From: Methylomonas koyamae
GTDB lineage: Bacteria; Pseudomonadota; Gammaproteobacteria; Methylococcales; Methylomonadaceae
DNA: 64,000 bases
Direction of reading: 5' to 3'
Assembly (NCBI RefSeq): GCF_019669905.1
Contig: NZ_AP019777.1
Location: 4,774,001 to 4,838,000, forward strand
The notes under the pieces are model-generated. The model saw nothing but the letters and a program-made list of their open reading frames with translations, made no database searches and had not been told where the DNA came from. A program made the position numbers and the translations under genes. Shown one piece after another: positions 9,003-17,512 of this stretch; the first letter of the stretch is position 1, and each line of letters opens with the position of its first letter.

Positions 9003-9577
9003 GCGAACTGCAACGCAAGTGGGACGCGATTTACCGCAACGCGGCTGAGGCACCGACCGCATCGGAACTGCTCGCCAACCACTGCTATCTGTTGCCCGAA
9101 CGCGGCAGCGCTCTGGATTTGGCCTGCGGCCTGGGCGGCAACGCGCTGCTGCTGGCAAAATCCGGCTTGAATGTCGCTGCCTGGGATGTATCGCCGGTAG
9201 CCCTGGAAAAACTCCGGCAAAATGCGCAACGGCAAAGCCTGAGCGTCAACACCCGCCACTGCCAAATCGGCGCCGAATCCCTGCCGACATGCGCTTACGA
9301 TGTGATTGTCATCTGCCGTTTTCTTGACCGCACCCTGTGTAATGCGATAATGGCGGCCTTAAATCCGGGCGGCCTGCTGTTTTATCAAACATTTACCCGC
9401 GACAAGCTTGACCAACACGGCCCCAGCAATCCCGATTACCTATTGGCCCACAACGAGCTTCTCGAGCTGTTTAAGCCCCTGAGCGTGGTTTTTTACCAGG
9501 AGTACGCCAGGATCGGTGACACGCGGCTCGGCAACCGAAACGAAGCCTGTTTCATTGGGCAAAAACTTGAGCGGTAA
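8999..9577 (+). CDS. SAM-dependent methyltransferase
   Basis: 192-residue class I methyltransferase. Motif I is LDLACGLGGNALLLAK (SAM-binding glycine loop), followed by the acidic strand end AAWDVSPVALEKL and motif IV-like YDVIVICRFLDR. It resembles small TehB-like methyltransferases that can act on toxic anions or small molecules, but the substrate is not evident. Start ATG overlaps the lysR stop; the rhodanese gene follows after 3 bases. Confidence 0.85.
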   Translation: MSELQRKWDAIYRNAAEAPTASELLANHCYLLPERGSALDLACGLGGNALLLAKSGLNVAAWDVSPVALEKLRQNAQRQSLSVNTRHCQIGAESLPTCAYDVIVICRFLDRTLCNAIMAALNPGGLLFYQTFTRDKLDQHGPSNPDYLLAHNELLELFKPLSVVFYQEYARIGDTRLGNRNEACFIGQKLER

Positions 9578-9580
9578 CCC

Positions 9581-9973
9581 ATGATAGAAAATCTCGACCC
9601 CAAACAAGCCTGGGACTTGTTGCAAACCAATCCCAACGCCGTGCTGATCGACGTGCGCACCGCCATCGAACACAGCTTCGTCGGCCATCCGCCGAAGGCC
9701 ATCCATGTGGCTTGGAAAGAATTTCCGGGGATGCAGTTAAACGCCAATTTCGTTGCCCAGGTCGAGCAGCATGCCTCCGATAAATCGGCACCGGTATTGC
9801 TGCTGTGCCGCAGCGGACAACGTTCTGTAGATGCCGCCAAAGCGCTGGAAGCCGCCGGCTACCGGCATTTGGTCAATATTCTGGAAGGCTTCGAAGGTCC
9901 GCTCGACGCCGACCGGCACCGCGGCAACCTCGGCGGCTGGCGCTTCCACGGCCTGCCCTGGAGCCAAAGCTAA
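9581..9973 (+). CDS. Rhodanese-like domain protein
   Basis: 130-residue single rhodanese domain. Conserved features are VLIDVRTAIEHSFVGHPPKA at the N-terminal side and the active-site loop CRSGQRS with the persulfide-forming cysteine. These enzymes carry sulfane sulfur; the partner here is unknown. It closes the lysR-methyltransferase-rhodanese group. Confidence 0.9.
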   Translation: MIENLDPKQAWDLLQTNPNAVLIDVRTAIEHSFVGHPPKAIHVAWKEFPGMQLNANFVAQVEQHASDKSAPVLLLCRSGQRSVDAAKALEAAGYRHLVNILEGFEGPLDADRHRGNLGGWRFHGLPWSQS

Positions 9974-10070
9974 GCCCGCGCCTTTTTAATACCGTTTCCA
10001 GCCCACTTCCGCGCCGGCCAAGAATTTTCAGGACCGGCACATTCATTCTGTAAAAAACCCAATAAATCCC

Positions 10071-11888
10071 GTGATAGAAAAACTCAGAAACATCGCCATC
10101 ATCGCCCACGTCGACCATGGCAAAACCACCCTCGTCGATCAATTGTTGCAACAATCCGGCACCTTCGGCGACCACGAAAAAGTCGACGAGCGGGTGATGG
10201 ACTCCAACGCGCTGGAAAAAGAACGCGGCATTACCATCTTGGCGAAGAATACCGCTATCGACTGGAACGGTTACCACATCAACATCGTCGACACCCCGGG
10301 CCACGCCGACTTCGGCGGCGAAGTCGAGCGGGTGTTATCGATGGTGGATTGCGTATTGCTGCTGGTCGATGCGGTCGACGGCCCGATGCCGCAAACCCGC
10401 TTCGTTACCCAAAAAGCCTTTGCATTGGGCCTGCACCCCATCGTCGTCATCAACAAAATCGACCGTCCCGGCGCCCGTCCGGATTGGGTCATCGACCAAA
10501 CCTTCGACTTGTTCGACCGCCTCGGCGCCACCGACGAGCAATTGGATTTCCCCATCGTCTACGCTTCGGCGCTGAAAGGCTATGCCGGCCTGGACAGTAG
10601 CGTCGAAGGCGGCGACATGACGCCGTTGTTCGAAACCATCGTCGAAAAAGTGCATCCGCCCAAAGTCGATCTGGACGGCCCGTTCCAGATGCAGGTCATC
10701 AGTCTGGATTACAACAGCTATGTCGGCGTAATCGGCATCGGCCGCATCCAGCGCGGCACGGTGAAAACCAATCAACCGTTGACGCTAATCAACCGTGAAG
10801 GCGCCACCCGCAACGGCCGCATGCTGCAAATCTTCGGTTTCAAAGGTTTGGAGCGGATCGAAGTACCGCAAGCCCAGGCCGGCGACATCATTGCCTTTAC
10901 CGGCATCGACAAACTGGAAATCTCCGACACGCTGTGCCAGCAAGATGCCGTCGAAGCCTTACCTCCATTGAAAGTGGACGAACCGACCGTCAGCATGACT
11001 TTCCAGGTCAACACCTCGCCTTTCGCCGGCAAGGAAGGCAAATTCGTCACCTCAAGGCAGATACGCGACCGCCTGAACAAGGAATTGCAACACAACGTGG
11101 CGTTGCGGGTCGAAGACACCGAAGACCCGGATAAATTCAAGGTCTCCGGCCGCGGCGAGCTGCATTTGTCGATTCTGATCGAAAACATGCGCCGCGAAGG
11201 CTACGAACTGGGCGTATCGCGGCCGGAAGTGATTTTGAAGGAAGTCGACGGCGAACTGCACGAACCGTTCGAAATGGTCACCATCGAACTGGAAGACGAG
11301 CACCAGGGTTCGATCATGGAAAAGCTCGGCGAACGCAAAGGCGACTTGTTGAACATGGTACCGGACGGCAAAGGCCGCACCCGCCTGGAATACATGGTAC
11401 CGTCGCGCGGCTTGATCGGCTTCCAAACCGAGTTTCTGACCGCCACCTCCGGTTCCGGCTTGTTCTACCACGTCTACGACCACTACGGGCCGATGAAAAA
11501 AGGCAACGTCGGCGGCCGCATCAACGGCGTATTGGTGTCGATGGTGCAAGGCAAAGCGCTGGGCTATGCCCTGTTCAACCTGCAGGAACGCGGCCGCTTG
11601 TTCATCGAACACGCCACCGAGGTCTACGAAGGCATGGTGATCGGCATCCATTCGCGCGACAACGACCTGGTGGTCAACCCGACCAAAGCCAAGCAGTTAA
11701 CCAACATCCGCGCCGCCGGCTCGGACGAGAACATCCTGCTGACGCCGCCGATCAAGATGAGTCTGGAGCAAGCGCTCGAATTCATCGCCGACGACGAACT
11801 GGTCGAAGTCACGCCGCAGTCGATCCGGTTGCGCAAAAAATTGCTGACCGAAAACGAGCGTAAACGCGCCTCGCGCGCCAGCGAATAA
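10071..11888 (+). CDS. typA: Ribosome-associated GTPase BipA/TypA
   Basis: 605-residue translational GTPase. It starts with GTG (giving [21 protein letters not shown]; no ATG fits). G motifs are AHVDHGKTT (G1), RGITI (G2), DTPGHADF (G3) and NKID (G4), then the beta-barrel, two alpha/beta EF-G-like domains and the BipA-specific C-terminal domain ending in a basic tail. BipA helps assemble the large ribosomal subunit at low temperature and under stress. Confidence 0.97.
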   Translation: MIEKLRNIAIIAHVDHGKTTLVDQLLQQSGTFGDHEKVDERVMDSNALEKERGITILAKNTAIDWNGYHINIVDTPGHADFGGEVERVLSMVDCVLLLVDAVDGPMPQTRFVTQKAFALGLHPIVVINKIDRPGARPDWVIDQTFDLFDRLGATDEQLDFPIVYASALKGYAGLDSSVEGGDMTPLFETIVEKVHPPKVDLDGPFQMQVISLDYNSYVGVIGIGRIQRGTVKTNQPLTLINREGATRNGRMLQIFGFKGLERIEVPQAQAGDIIAFTGIDKLEISDTLCQQDAVEALPPLKVDEPTVSMTFQVNTSPFAGKEGKFVTSRQIRDRLNKELQHNVALRVEDTEDPDKFKVSGRGELHLSILIENMRREGYELGVSRPEVILKEVDGELHEPFEMVTIELEDEHQGSIMEKLGERKGDLLNMVPDGKGRTRLEYMVPSRGLIGFQTEFLTATSGSGLFYHVYDHYGPMKKGNVGGRINGVLVSMVQGKALGYALFNLQERGRLFIEHATEVYEGMVIGIHSRDNDLVVNPTKAKQLTNIRAAGSDENILLTPPIKMSLEQALEFIADDELVEVTPQSIRLRKKLLTENERKRASRASE

Positions 11889-11911
11889 GGGCCAATCCGG
11901 TAGCGGTCCGA

Positions 11912-13603
11912 CTAATATTTGGCCGCAATCGGCATCTGCCTCCCGGCGCCGAAGGCGCGGGGACGAACCCGAATAATCGGCGGCGCCTGGCGCCGCTTGT
12001 ATTCGTTGCGCGCGACCAGCCGGCCGATGCGCTGGAATACCGCCTCGCCGTCGGCCGAACGGCGATATTCCGCTACGAAATCGCGCACCGCCCGATATTC
12101 CGCTTCCGGCAGCAAATCGCCTTCTATCAGTAACTTCAAAATTTCGTCCAGCACCGGATACGGCGGCAAACTGTCGGTATCTTTCTGGCCGAACGCCAAT
12201 TCGGCAGACGGCTCCTTCACCAGAATCGCTTGCGGAATCAACGGCCGGCCGGCGCGTCGGTTCAGATATTCCGCCAAGCCGTAAACCTCGGTTTTATACA
12301 AATCGCCGATCAGCCCCAGGCCGCCATTGGTATCGCCGTACAAGGTGCAATAACCGACCGAGATTTCGCTCTTATTGCCGGTCGTCAGCACCAACGCGCC
12401 GAATTGGTTGGAATGGGCCATCAGCACGGTGCCGCGTATCCGCGCTTGCAAATTCTCCAGCGGCAGGCCTGCCAACGGCGCGGCGAAACTGGCTTGAAAC
12501 TGGGCTTTGAAAGCATCGACCAGTTCCCGGATCGGATGCGTCAATAACCTTACCCCCAGCGCGTCGCACAACAACTGCGAGTCGGTAACGGAACCGGCGC
12601 TGGAATACTCGGACGGCATCGTCACCGCAACCACGTTGTCCGGACCGAGCGCTTCGGCCGCCAAGGCGATGGTCAACGCCGAATCGATCCCGCCCGACGA
12701 CCCGACTACGACCTGACGGAAACCGCAGCGGCGGGCGTAATCGCGCAAACCCAGCAGGATATGCCTGACCACAAACTCCTGCTCCGGCAAAGGCTGGCAG
12801 CGACCGGTACCATGGAAAGCGCCGCCGCCGAATTCGACCGGCTCCACAACCGATACGAAAGCCGGCGACTCGTAGGCAATCTTTCCGTCCGGATTGACGG
12901 CGAAGGAGGCACCGTCGAACACGATGCTATCCTGGCCGCCGACTTGGTTCACGTACAGAATCGGCAAGCGGTGGCGTTGCGCGGCGCCGGCGATAATCCG
13001 ATGCCGTTGCGCACTCTTGCCGATGTTGGACGGGCTGGCGTTGATACTGACCACCAAATCCGGCCCGATTGCGGCCAAGGCTTGGTAAGGATTGACCGGA
13101 TAATCGGCGGCGGCGTCGTTCCAGCCGTCTTCGCAAATCATCAGCCCCACTCGGTAGCCGGCGACGTCGATACTGGCGGCAGTAGCCGGCCCCGGCTCGA
13201 AATGGCGGCGCTCGTCGAAAATATTGTAGGTCGGCAACAACTGCTTGTGGTAGGCGGCCAGCACTTGGCCGTTTGCCAGCGCAAGCAACGAGTTATGCAG
13301 CGGCTTGCCGGGGCCGGAACGGGTTTGCGGCAAACCGGCGATGGCGGTAATTCCCGGAAACTGGCGGGAGAACTCCGCCAATTCTGCCAGAGCCCGCTCG
13401 GCCCGGCGGATGAAGGCCGTGTCGTTCAGCAGATCTGCCGGGTAGTAGCCGCACAGCGACAATTCCGGAAATACCAGCAATTGCGCTTGCAGCCCTGCGG
13501 CGTCGCGGAACGCCTGCTTGGCAATCAACAGATTTCCGGCAAAATCGCCGACCGTCGGATTGGTTTGGGCGACGGCGATACGTAATGTGTTCTGTCCCGG
13601 CAT
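11912..13603 (-). CDS. nadE: Glutamine-dependent NAD+ synthetase
   Basis: Last step of NAD synthesis: amidation of nicotinic acid adenine dinucleotide using glutamine. The N-terminal nitrilase-type glutaminase has its Glu-Lys-Cys triad in FPELSLCGYYP, KQLLPTY and LMICEDGW; the C-terminal ATP-pyrophosphatase synthetase has the P-loop VVGSSGGIDSALT. I chose the ATG at 13603 (MPGQNTLRIAVAQ), which has a GGGAA ribosome-binding site and gives 563 residues. An upstream ATG at 13621 overlaps the pncB stop (ATGA) and is possible. Third gene of the pncA-pncB-nadE operon. Confidence 0.95.
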   Translation of the reverse strand: MPGQNTLRIAVAQTNPTVGDFAGNLLIAKQAFRDAAGLQAQLLVFPELSLCGYYPADLLNDTAFIRRAERALAELAEFSRQFPGITAIAGLPQTRSGPGKPLHNSLLALANGQVLAAYHKQLLPTYNIFDERRHFEPGPATAASIDVAGYRVGLMICEDGWNDAAADYPVNPYQALAAIGPDLVVSINASPSNIGKSAQRHRIIAGAAQRHRLPILYVNQVGGQDSIVFDGASFAVNPDGKIAYESPAFVSVVEPVEFGGGAFHGTGRCQPLPEQEFVVRHILLGLRDYARRCGFRQVVVGSSGGIDSALTIALAAEALGPDNVVAVTMPSEYSSAGSVTDSQLLCDALGVRLLTHPIRELVDAFKAQFQASFAAPLAGLPLENLQARIRGTVLMAHSNQFGALVLTTGNKSEISVGYCTLYGDTNGGLGLIGDLYKTEVYGLAEYLNRRAGRPLIPQAILVKEPSAELAFGQKDTDSLPPYPVLDEILKLLIEGDLLPEAEYRAVRDFVAEYRRSADGEAVFQRIGRLVARNEYKRRQAPPIIRVRPRAFGAGRQMPIAAKY

Positions 13604-13617
13604 AGCTGATTCCCGCT

Positions 13618-14805
13618 TCATACGTAGTGGTTGAAGATCTGGCGCAAATAGGCAACGAAGGTCGGATCGTCGCACAAGGTCTTGCCCGGCGCGTCGGACA
13701 ACTTGGCGACCGGATCGCCGTTGCAGCGCATCAGCTTCATGACGATATTCAACGGTTTGGCGCCGAGGTCGTTGGTCAAATTCGTGCCGATGCCGAATCC
13801 CAATTGAATCCGGTCGGCGAATTGGCGATACAGCGCGATGGCTTTGGTTATGTCCAAACCGTCGGAGAACACTAGACGCTTAGTATGCGGATCGATTTTC
13901 AGAGATTGGTAGTGGGCGATGGCTTTTTCGCCCCACAGCGCCGGATCGCCGGAATCGTGGCGCAAACCGTCGAACAATTTGGCGAAATACAGATCGAAAT
14001 CGCGCAAAAAAGCATCCATGCCGATGGTGTCGGTCAAAGCGATACCCAGATTGCCGCGAAATTCCTGCGCCCAATCCTCCAGCGCCGTGCGTTGGAACTC
14101 GCGCAAACGCACGATATGCGCTTGGTAAGACTGCAGATACTCGTGCGCCATCGTGCCGATTGGTTTCAGGCCGTATTTTTTCGCCAGATAAACGTTCGAC
14201 GTGCCTTTGAACAAATTCGGCACCTCGGTCGACAAGGTCCGCACCACTTCTTCCTGCCAACTACCCCAGGCCCGGCGACGCAAGCCGAAATCGAAAAACT
14301 CGAACGGATGGGTTGCGGCCGGCTGTGCAGCGAAAGCTTTCAGTAAGGCTACTTTTTCCTGCAAACGGCAGCGGCCTTCGGCCAGCAAAGCGGCTTGATC
14401 GAAGCGGCGGAAATACAGCTCCGAGACGATGTATAAAACAAAAATCTCGAAATTCATCACGTGGACTTGCGGGCCGGCGGCATCGATTCTAAGCCGCTCG
14501 CCCTCGGCATAGACCTTAAGATATTTCGGTTTGAAGCGGAACAGCGATAAAAACTCGATGAAGTCGGGCTTCAAGTAACTGAGCCCACTCAAAAACTCGA
14601 GTTCGTCCTCGCCGAATTGCAGTTCGCACAACTGCTCCAATTCGAATTTGACATCGGCAACCAGTTCGGCCAACGGATATTCCGGGGTATTGCGGCAGAC
14701 AAAACCGTATTCCGCCGTGGCTTCCGGGCGTTTATGCAGCATGGTTTGCCACATCGGAAATTTATACAAGTCGTTTTCCAACAGGCTTTTGACGATAGGG
14801 GCCAT
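13618..14805 (-). CDS. pncB: Nicotinate phosphoribosyltransferase
   Basis: Converts nicotinate and PRPP to nicotinate mononucleotide in the Preiss-Handler salvage route. 395 residues, full length. Family landmarks include LLENDLYKFPMWQTML near the start, the central RRRAWGSWQEEVVR, a phosphate-loop-type segment FGIGTNLTNDLG, and the KLSDAPGKT block near the C terminus. A strong GGAGAAAAA ribosome-binding site precedes the ATG. It sits 12 bases after the nicotinamidase-like gene. Confidence 0.95.
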   Translation of the reverse strand: MAPIVKSLLENDLYKFPMWQTMLHKRPEATAEYGFVCRNTPEYPLAELVADVKFELEQLCELQFGEDELEFLSGLSYLKPDFIEFLSLFRFKPKYLKVYAEGERLRIDAAGPQVHVMNFEIFVLYIVSELYFRRFDQAALLAEGRCRLQEKVALLKAFAAQPAATHPFEFFDFGLRRRAWGSWQEEVVRTLSTEVPNLFKGTSNVYLAKKYGLKPIGTMAHEYLQSYQAHIVRLREFQRTALEDWAQEFRGNLGIALTDTIGMDAFLRDFDLYFAKLFDGLRHDSGDPALWGEKAIAHYQSLKIDPHTKRLVFSDGLDITKAIALYRQFADRIQLGFGIGTNLTNDLGAKPLNIVMKLMRCNGDPVAKLSDAPGKTLCDDPTFVAYLRQIFNHYV

Positions 14806-14817
14806 AGTTTTTCTCCG

Positions 14818-15648
14818 TTACGGCCGGACGAGGCCGATTTCGCTGCTGGCGGCCAAACGGACGCCCCGTTGCCGCACATCGTTAAAAAATTGCTCGGCCA
14901 AGAATTCGCAACCCGGAACCGGGCTCATGCAATCGGTCAGCAACGTCAAGCGCTCGGCGATATCGGCCGGGCCGTATTGCAACAAATCCAAGATGGTTTG
15001 CCTGACGCAATGGCTACTGGCCTGGCCGGCCACCCAAACCGAATCCGAACCGGCTAACAGATCGAGCAAGTGCCGGTTCAAATCGGTATCGGCATCGCCG
15101 GGGTAGGGAATTACCGCTTTCAGCGCCGAAAAGTTCTCGGTCCAGATGTTCAAGCCCTTTTCGATAACATCGATAGGCGTTAAGCGCCTGGTCTCCCAGC
15201 GTTGCAGCGCGCCGGCAAGTTCGGCATTCAAATTCGCGCCCGGCGAACCGACCAGGCAATGCGGCGGCCATAACGTCAACGCCAAGCCCTGTTGCTCCAG
15301 ATTTTGCAGATATTGCAAAACGTAACGCTCGGCATCGGCGGATATTTGCGCCGTTAGCGCACGGTAACGGCCGCTGCGCAGGTCCGCCGCAGTGACCTGG
15401 GTAAACGGCGGCGGCACGGCACCGTTCGCGTCGCGCCACATCGTGTGATGCGCCAAGTCGATACTGTGGTGCAAATCGAGCGTGACGACAACCGCATCGA
15501 TCGCGTCCGCCAGCCGATCTATCAGCCGGACCAGGCGCAAACAATCCTGGTAGGCTCCGGGAACCGGCAACGCCGGCAACAGACTGCCGAAGGGGCGGTC
15601 GCAAAAATCGTTCTGGGCGTCGATGACTAACAATTGGATCGTGTGCAT
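14818..15648 (-). CDS. Nicotinamidase-like cysteine hydrolase (PncA family)
   Basis: Probable nicotinamidase, making nicotinate for the next gene, pncB. The start at 15648 (MHTIQLLVIDAQNDFCDRP) has a GGAGCAGG ribosome-binding site. The catalytic Asp is in VIDAQNDF, the WPxHC..G motif appears as LWPPHCLVGSPG, and the nucleophilic cysteine is in GQASSHCVRQT. At 276 residues it is longer than the usual PncA (about 180-210), resembling a longer isochorismatase-superfamily branch. Operon context with pncB and nadE and divergent NrtR-like regulator supports the NAD-salvage role. Confidence 0.82.
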   Translation of the reverse strand: MHTIQLLVIDAQNDFCDRPFGSLLPALPVPGAYQDCLRLVRLIDRLADAIDAVVVTLDLHHSIDLAHHTMWRDANGAVPPPFTQVTAADLRSGRYRALTAQISADAERYVLQYLQNLEQQGLALTLWPPHCLVGSPGANLNAELAGALQRWETRRLTPIDVIEKGLNIWTENFSALKAVIPYPGDADTDLNRHLLDLLAGSDSVWVAGQASSHCVRQTILDLLQYGPADIAERLTLLTDCMSPVPGCEFLAEQFFNDVRQRGVRLAASSEIGLVRP

Positions 15649-15695
15649 AAACCTGCTCCGGCCAAAAATTCGAGACAGGCTTAGCCTATTCCTAT

Positions 15696-15714
15696 TAGTT
15701 ACAAAATGCAACTA
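15696..15714 (+). promoter_or_regulatory. Probable NrtR operator, site A
   Basis: Quasi-palindrome TAGTTACAAAATGCAACTA (arms TAGTT/AACTA) in the intergenic region between the pnc operon and the Nudix-type regulator. A near-identical copy lies in the opposite orientation at 15759-15778. Position and pairing suggest binding sites for the regulator, controlling both promoters. Inferred from symmetry only. Confidence 0.55.
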
Positions 15715-15758
15715 TTAAGATAGGTTAAAACATTTATAAAATATGGCTTATATATTTA

Positions 15759-15778
15759 TAGTTCACATTTTGTTACTA
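15759..15778 (-). promoter_or_regulatory. Probable NrtR operator, site B
   Basis: Read on the minus strand it is TAGTAACAAAATGTGAACTA, matching site A except for one substitution and one extra base near the right arm. It ends about 23 bases before the nrtR start, where it would allow autorepression. Confidence 0.55.
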
Positions 15779-15801
15779 AACGCCTGACGGAAAACTTCCC
15801 T

Positions 15802-16470
15802 ATGTCCGAGCGGATGATTGCAACGATAGACGTGGTACTGCTGACGATTCAACAGCAGCAATTGAGCGTGGCCTTGGCGAAACGAGAACACGAGCCTTAC
15901 GCCGGCCTGGATGCCTTGCCGGGCGGCTACATCCAGGCCGATGCCGACCGCGATAGCCTGGATGCGGCGCTACGCATCTTGCGCCGGAAAACCGGAGTCA
16001 CTCCGCCTTACCTGGAACAATTGCGCACCTTCGACGGCTGCGCCCGCGACCCCAGGGGCTGGTCGATTTCGATCGCTTATTTTGCGTTGGTCGACGCCGA
16101 ATTGCTGTTGCAGGCAAATCACCCAGGACTATCCATTTGCCCGGTCGATGCCTTGCGCCGCTTACCCTTCGACCACAACGACATTATCGATACCGCTGTG
16201 GAGCGGATCCGCAACAAATCGCAATATTCGTCGTTACCCTGCCACTTGGCCGGCGAACGCTTCACGTTGCCGAAGCTGCAAAGAATCTACGAAGCCTGTC
16301 TGGGCGAGAAGCTGAATAAAGTCAGCTTCCGCCGAAAAATGGAAGAACTGGGGGTGTTGGAGGAAATAGCGGGGCAAACCGAAGCCGGCGGCGCTCACCG
16401 GCCGGCTCAGGTCTACCGCCTTAAGGCCGAATTTGCCAATGCCTTGAAGTTATTGCAACGGGGTTTGTGA
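15802..16470 (+). CDS. nrtR: NrtR-type Nudix transcriptional regulator of NAD metabolism
   Basis: 222 residues: an N-terminal Nudix fold and a C-terminal winged-helix region (about residues 155-220, with ERFTLPKLQRIYEACLGEKL). The Nudix box is degenerate: LPGGYIQADADRDSLDAALR followed by ILRRKTGV lacks the catalytic REUxEE glutamates, which fits a ligand sensor and not a hydrolase. NrtR proteins sense ADP-ribose or related NAD derivatives and repress NAD synthesis genes. The divergent pncA-pncB-nadE operon is the expected target, and paired operator-like repeats lie between them. Confidence 0.85.
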   Translation: MSERMIATIDVVLLTIQQQQLSVALAKREHEPYAGLDALPGGYIQADADRDSLDAALRILRRKTGVTPPYLEQLRTFDGCARDPRGWSISIAYFALVDAELLLQANHPGLSICPVDALRRLPFDHNDIIDTAVERIRNKSQYSSLPCHLAGERFTLPKLQRIYEACLGEKLNKVSFRRKMEELGVLEEIAGQTEAGGAHRPAQVYRLKAEFANALKLLQRGL

Positions 16471-16527
16471 CCGCCTCGCCTCAAGGCGCGCCCTGCGGCA
16501 TGAAACCAGCGGCCCTGGCCGGCAACG

Positions 16528-17337
16528 TTACTGCATCACGAATTTGGTGCCGATCACCAGCAGCAAGGTCGCCAACACCGGCCGTAACACTTGCTCCGGA
16601 ATTTTGGCGCTCAAATGGCTGCCGATCCAAATACCCGGCACCGATCCCAACAACAAGCTGATCAGCAAGTCCAGATCGAAATTGCCCAGGCTCAAATGGC
16701 CGAGGCCGGCCACCGCGGTCAGCGGTATCGCATGCGCCAGATCGGTACCGACGATTTTCAAGGTCGACATTTTCGGGTACAAAAACAGCAACGCCACGGT
16801 ACCCAGAGCACCGGCGCCGACCGAGGATAGCGTCACCAACACGCCCAATACGGCACCGGTAGCTACGGTGGCGATTTTTTCCCAGCGCGGCGAAAACCGG
16901 CCGCTGTTATCCTGCGTACTATGGTCGTCGTCGATTTGCTGCTTGGCCGCTTTGCGCAGCAAAAAGCTGCGTATCAACAAGGCGCATGCCGTCAATAGCA
17001 GCGCCACGCCCAAAGTGAACGTGATCGCACCGGTGGTTTCCTTACCGACCGCCATCAGGTTTTTCAAGACATACAAGGTCGCGCAGGCAAACGGCAAACT
17101 GCCCAGCCCCAGCCAGCCGACGATTTTCCAATCCACCGAGCCGTGCTTGCCGTGATGGACGAACACGCCGGCGGTTTTGGTGATCGAGGCGTAGAGCAGG
17201 TCGGTACCGACTGCAACCGCCGGTTTGAAGCCGAACAAAAACACCAATAACGGCGTCATCAAAGAGCCGCCGCCGACGCCGGTAATGCCGACCAGCAAAC
17301 CGACCCCGAAGCCGGACAAGGTATACATCAAATTCAT
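16528..17337 (-). CDS. TauE/SafE-family membrane permease
   Basis: 269-residue polytopic protein with about eight hydrophobic helices and the two repeated family signatures: VGLLVGITGVGGGSLMTPLL near the N terminus and GVLVTLSSVGAGALGTVALL near residue 150. Family members export sulfite, sulfoacetate or related anions. It is a single gene, convergent with nrtR, with no sulfur gene beside it, so the substrate is unknown. Confidence 0.88.
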   Translation of the reverse strand: MNLMYTLSGFGVGLLVGITGVGGGSLMTPLLVFLFGFKPAVAVGTDLLYASITKTAGVFVHHGKHGSVDWKIVGWLGLGSLPFACATLYVLKNLMAVGKETTGAITFTLGVALLLTACALLIRSFLLRKAAKQQIDDDHSTQDNSGRFSPRWEKIATVATGAVLGVLVTLSSVGAGALGTVALLFLYPKMSTLKIVGTDLAHAIPLTAVAGLGHLSLGNFDLDLLISLLLGSVPGIWIGSHLSAKIPEQVLRPVLATLLLVIGTKFVMQ

Positions 17338-17464
17338 TTTTTACCCGTTCAATTCGTAAAATTCGATAACGGCTGCATTATGCCAGCGCAAGCGATCAAA
17401 CTATTAATGCTATATCGGCATATGGTTATCCGAAAATTAGATATTTGAACCGGTAAGACTAAGG

Positions 17465-17495
17465 GACCGTTCGTAGCCTTCGGCCACGAACGGTC
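17465..17495 (-). terminator. Strong hairpin after the RND efflux operon
   Basis: Arms GACCGTTCGT and ACGAACGGTC pair perfectly (10 bp) and the loop can extend the stem by GCC/GGC around TTC. It lies 18 bases beyond the RND stop codon. There is no clear T-tract, so it may be a 3' stabilising hairpin and not an intrinsic terminator. Confidence 0.55.
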
Positions 17496-17512
17496 GAAAT
17501 GGAAAATACGAA

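Noticed and set aside
12761..13585. Plus-strand frame of 274 codons inside nadE
   Set aside because: It lies wholly antisense to intact nadE with no domain.
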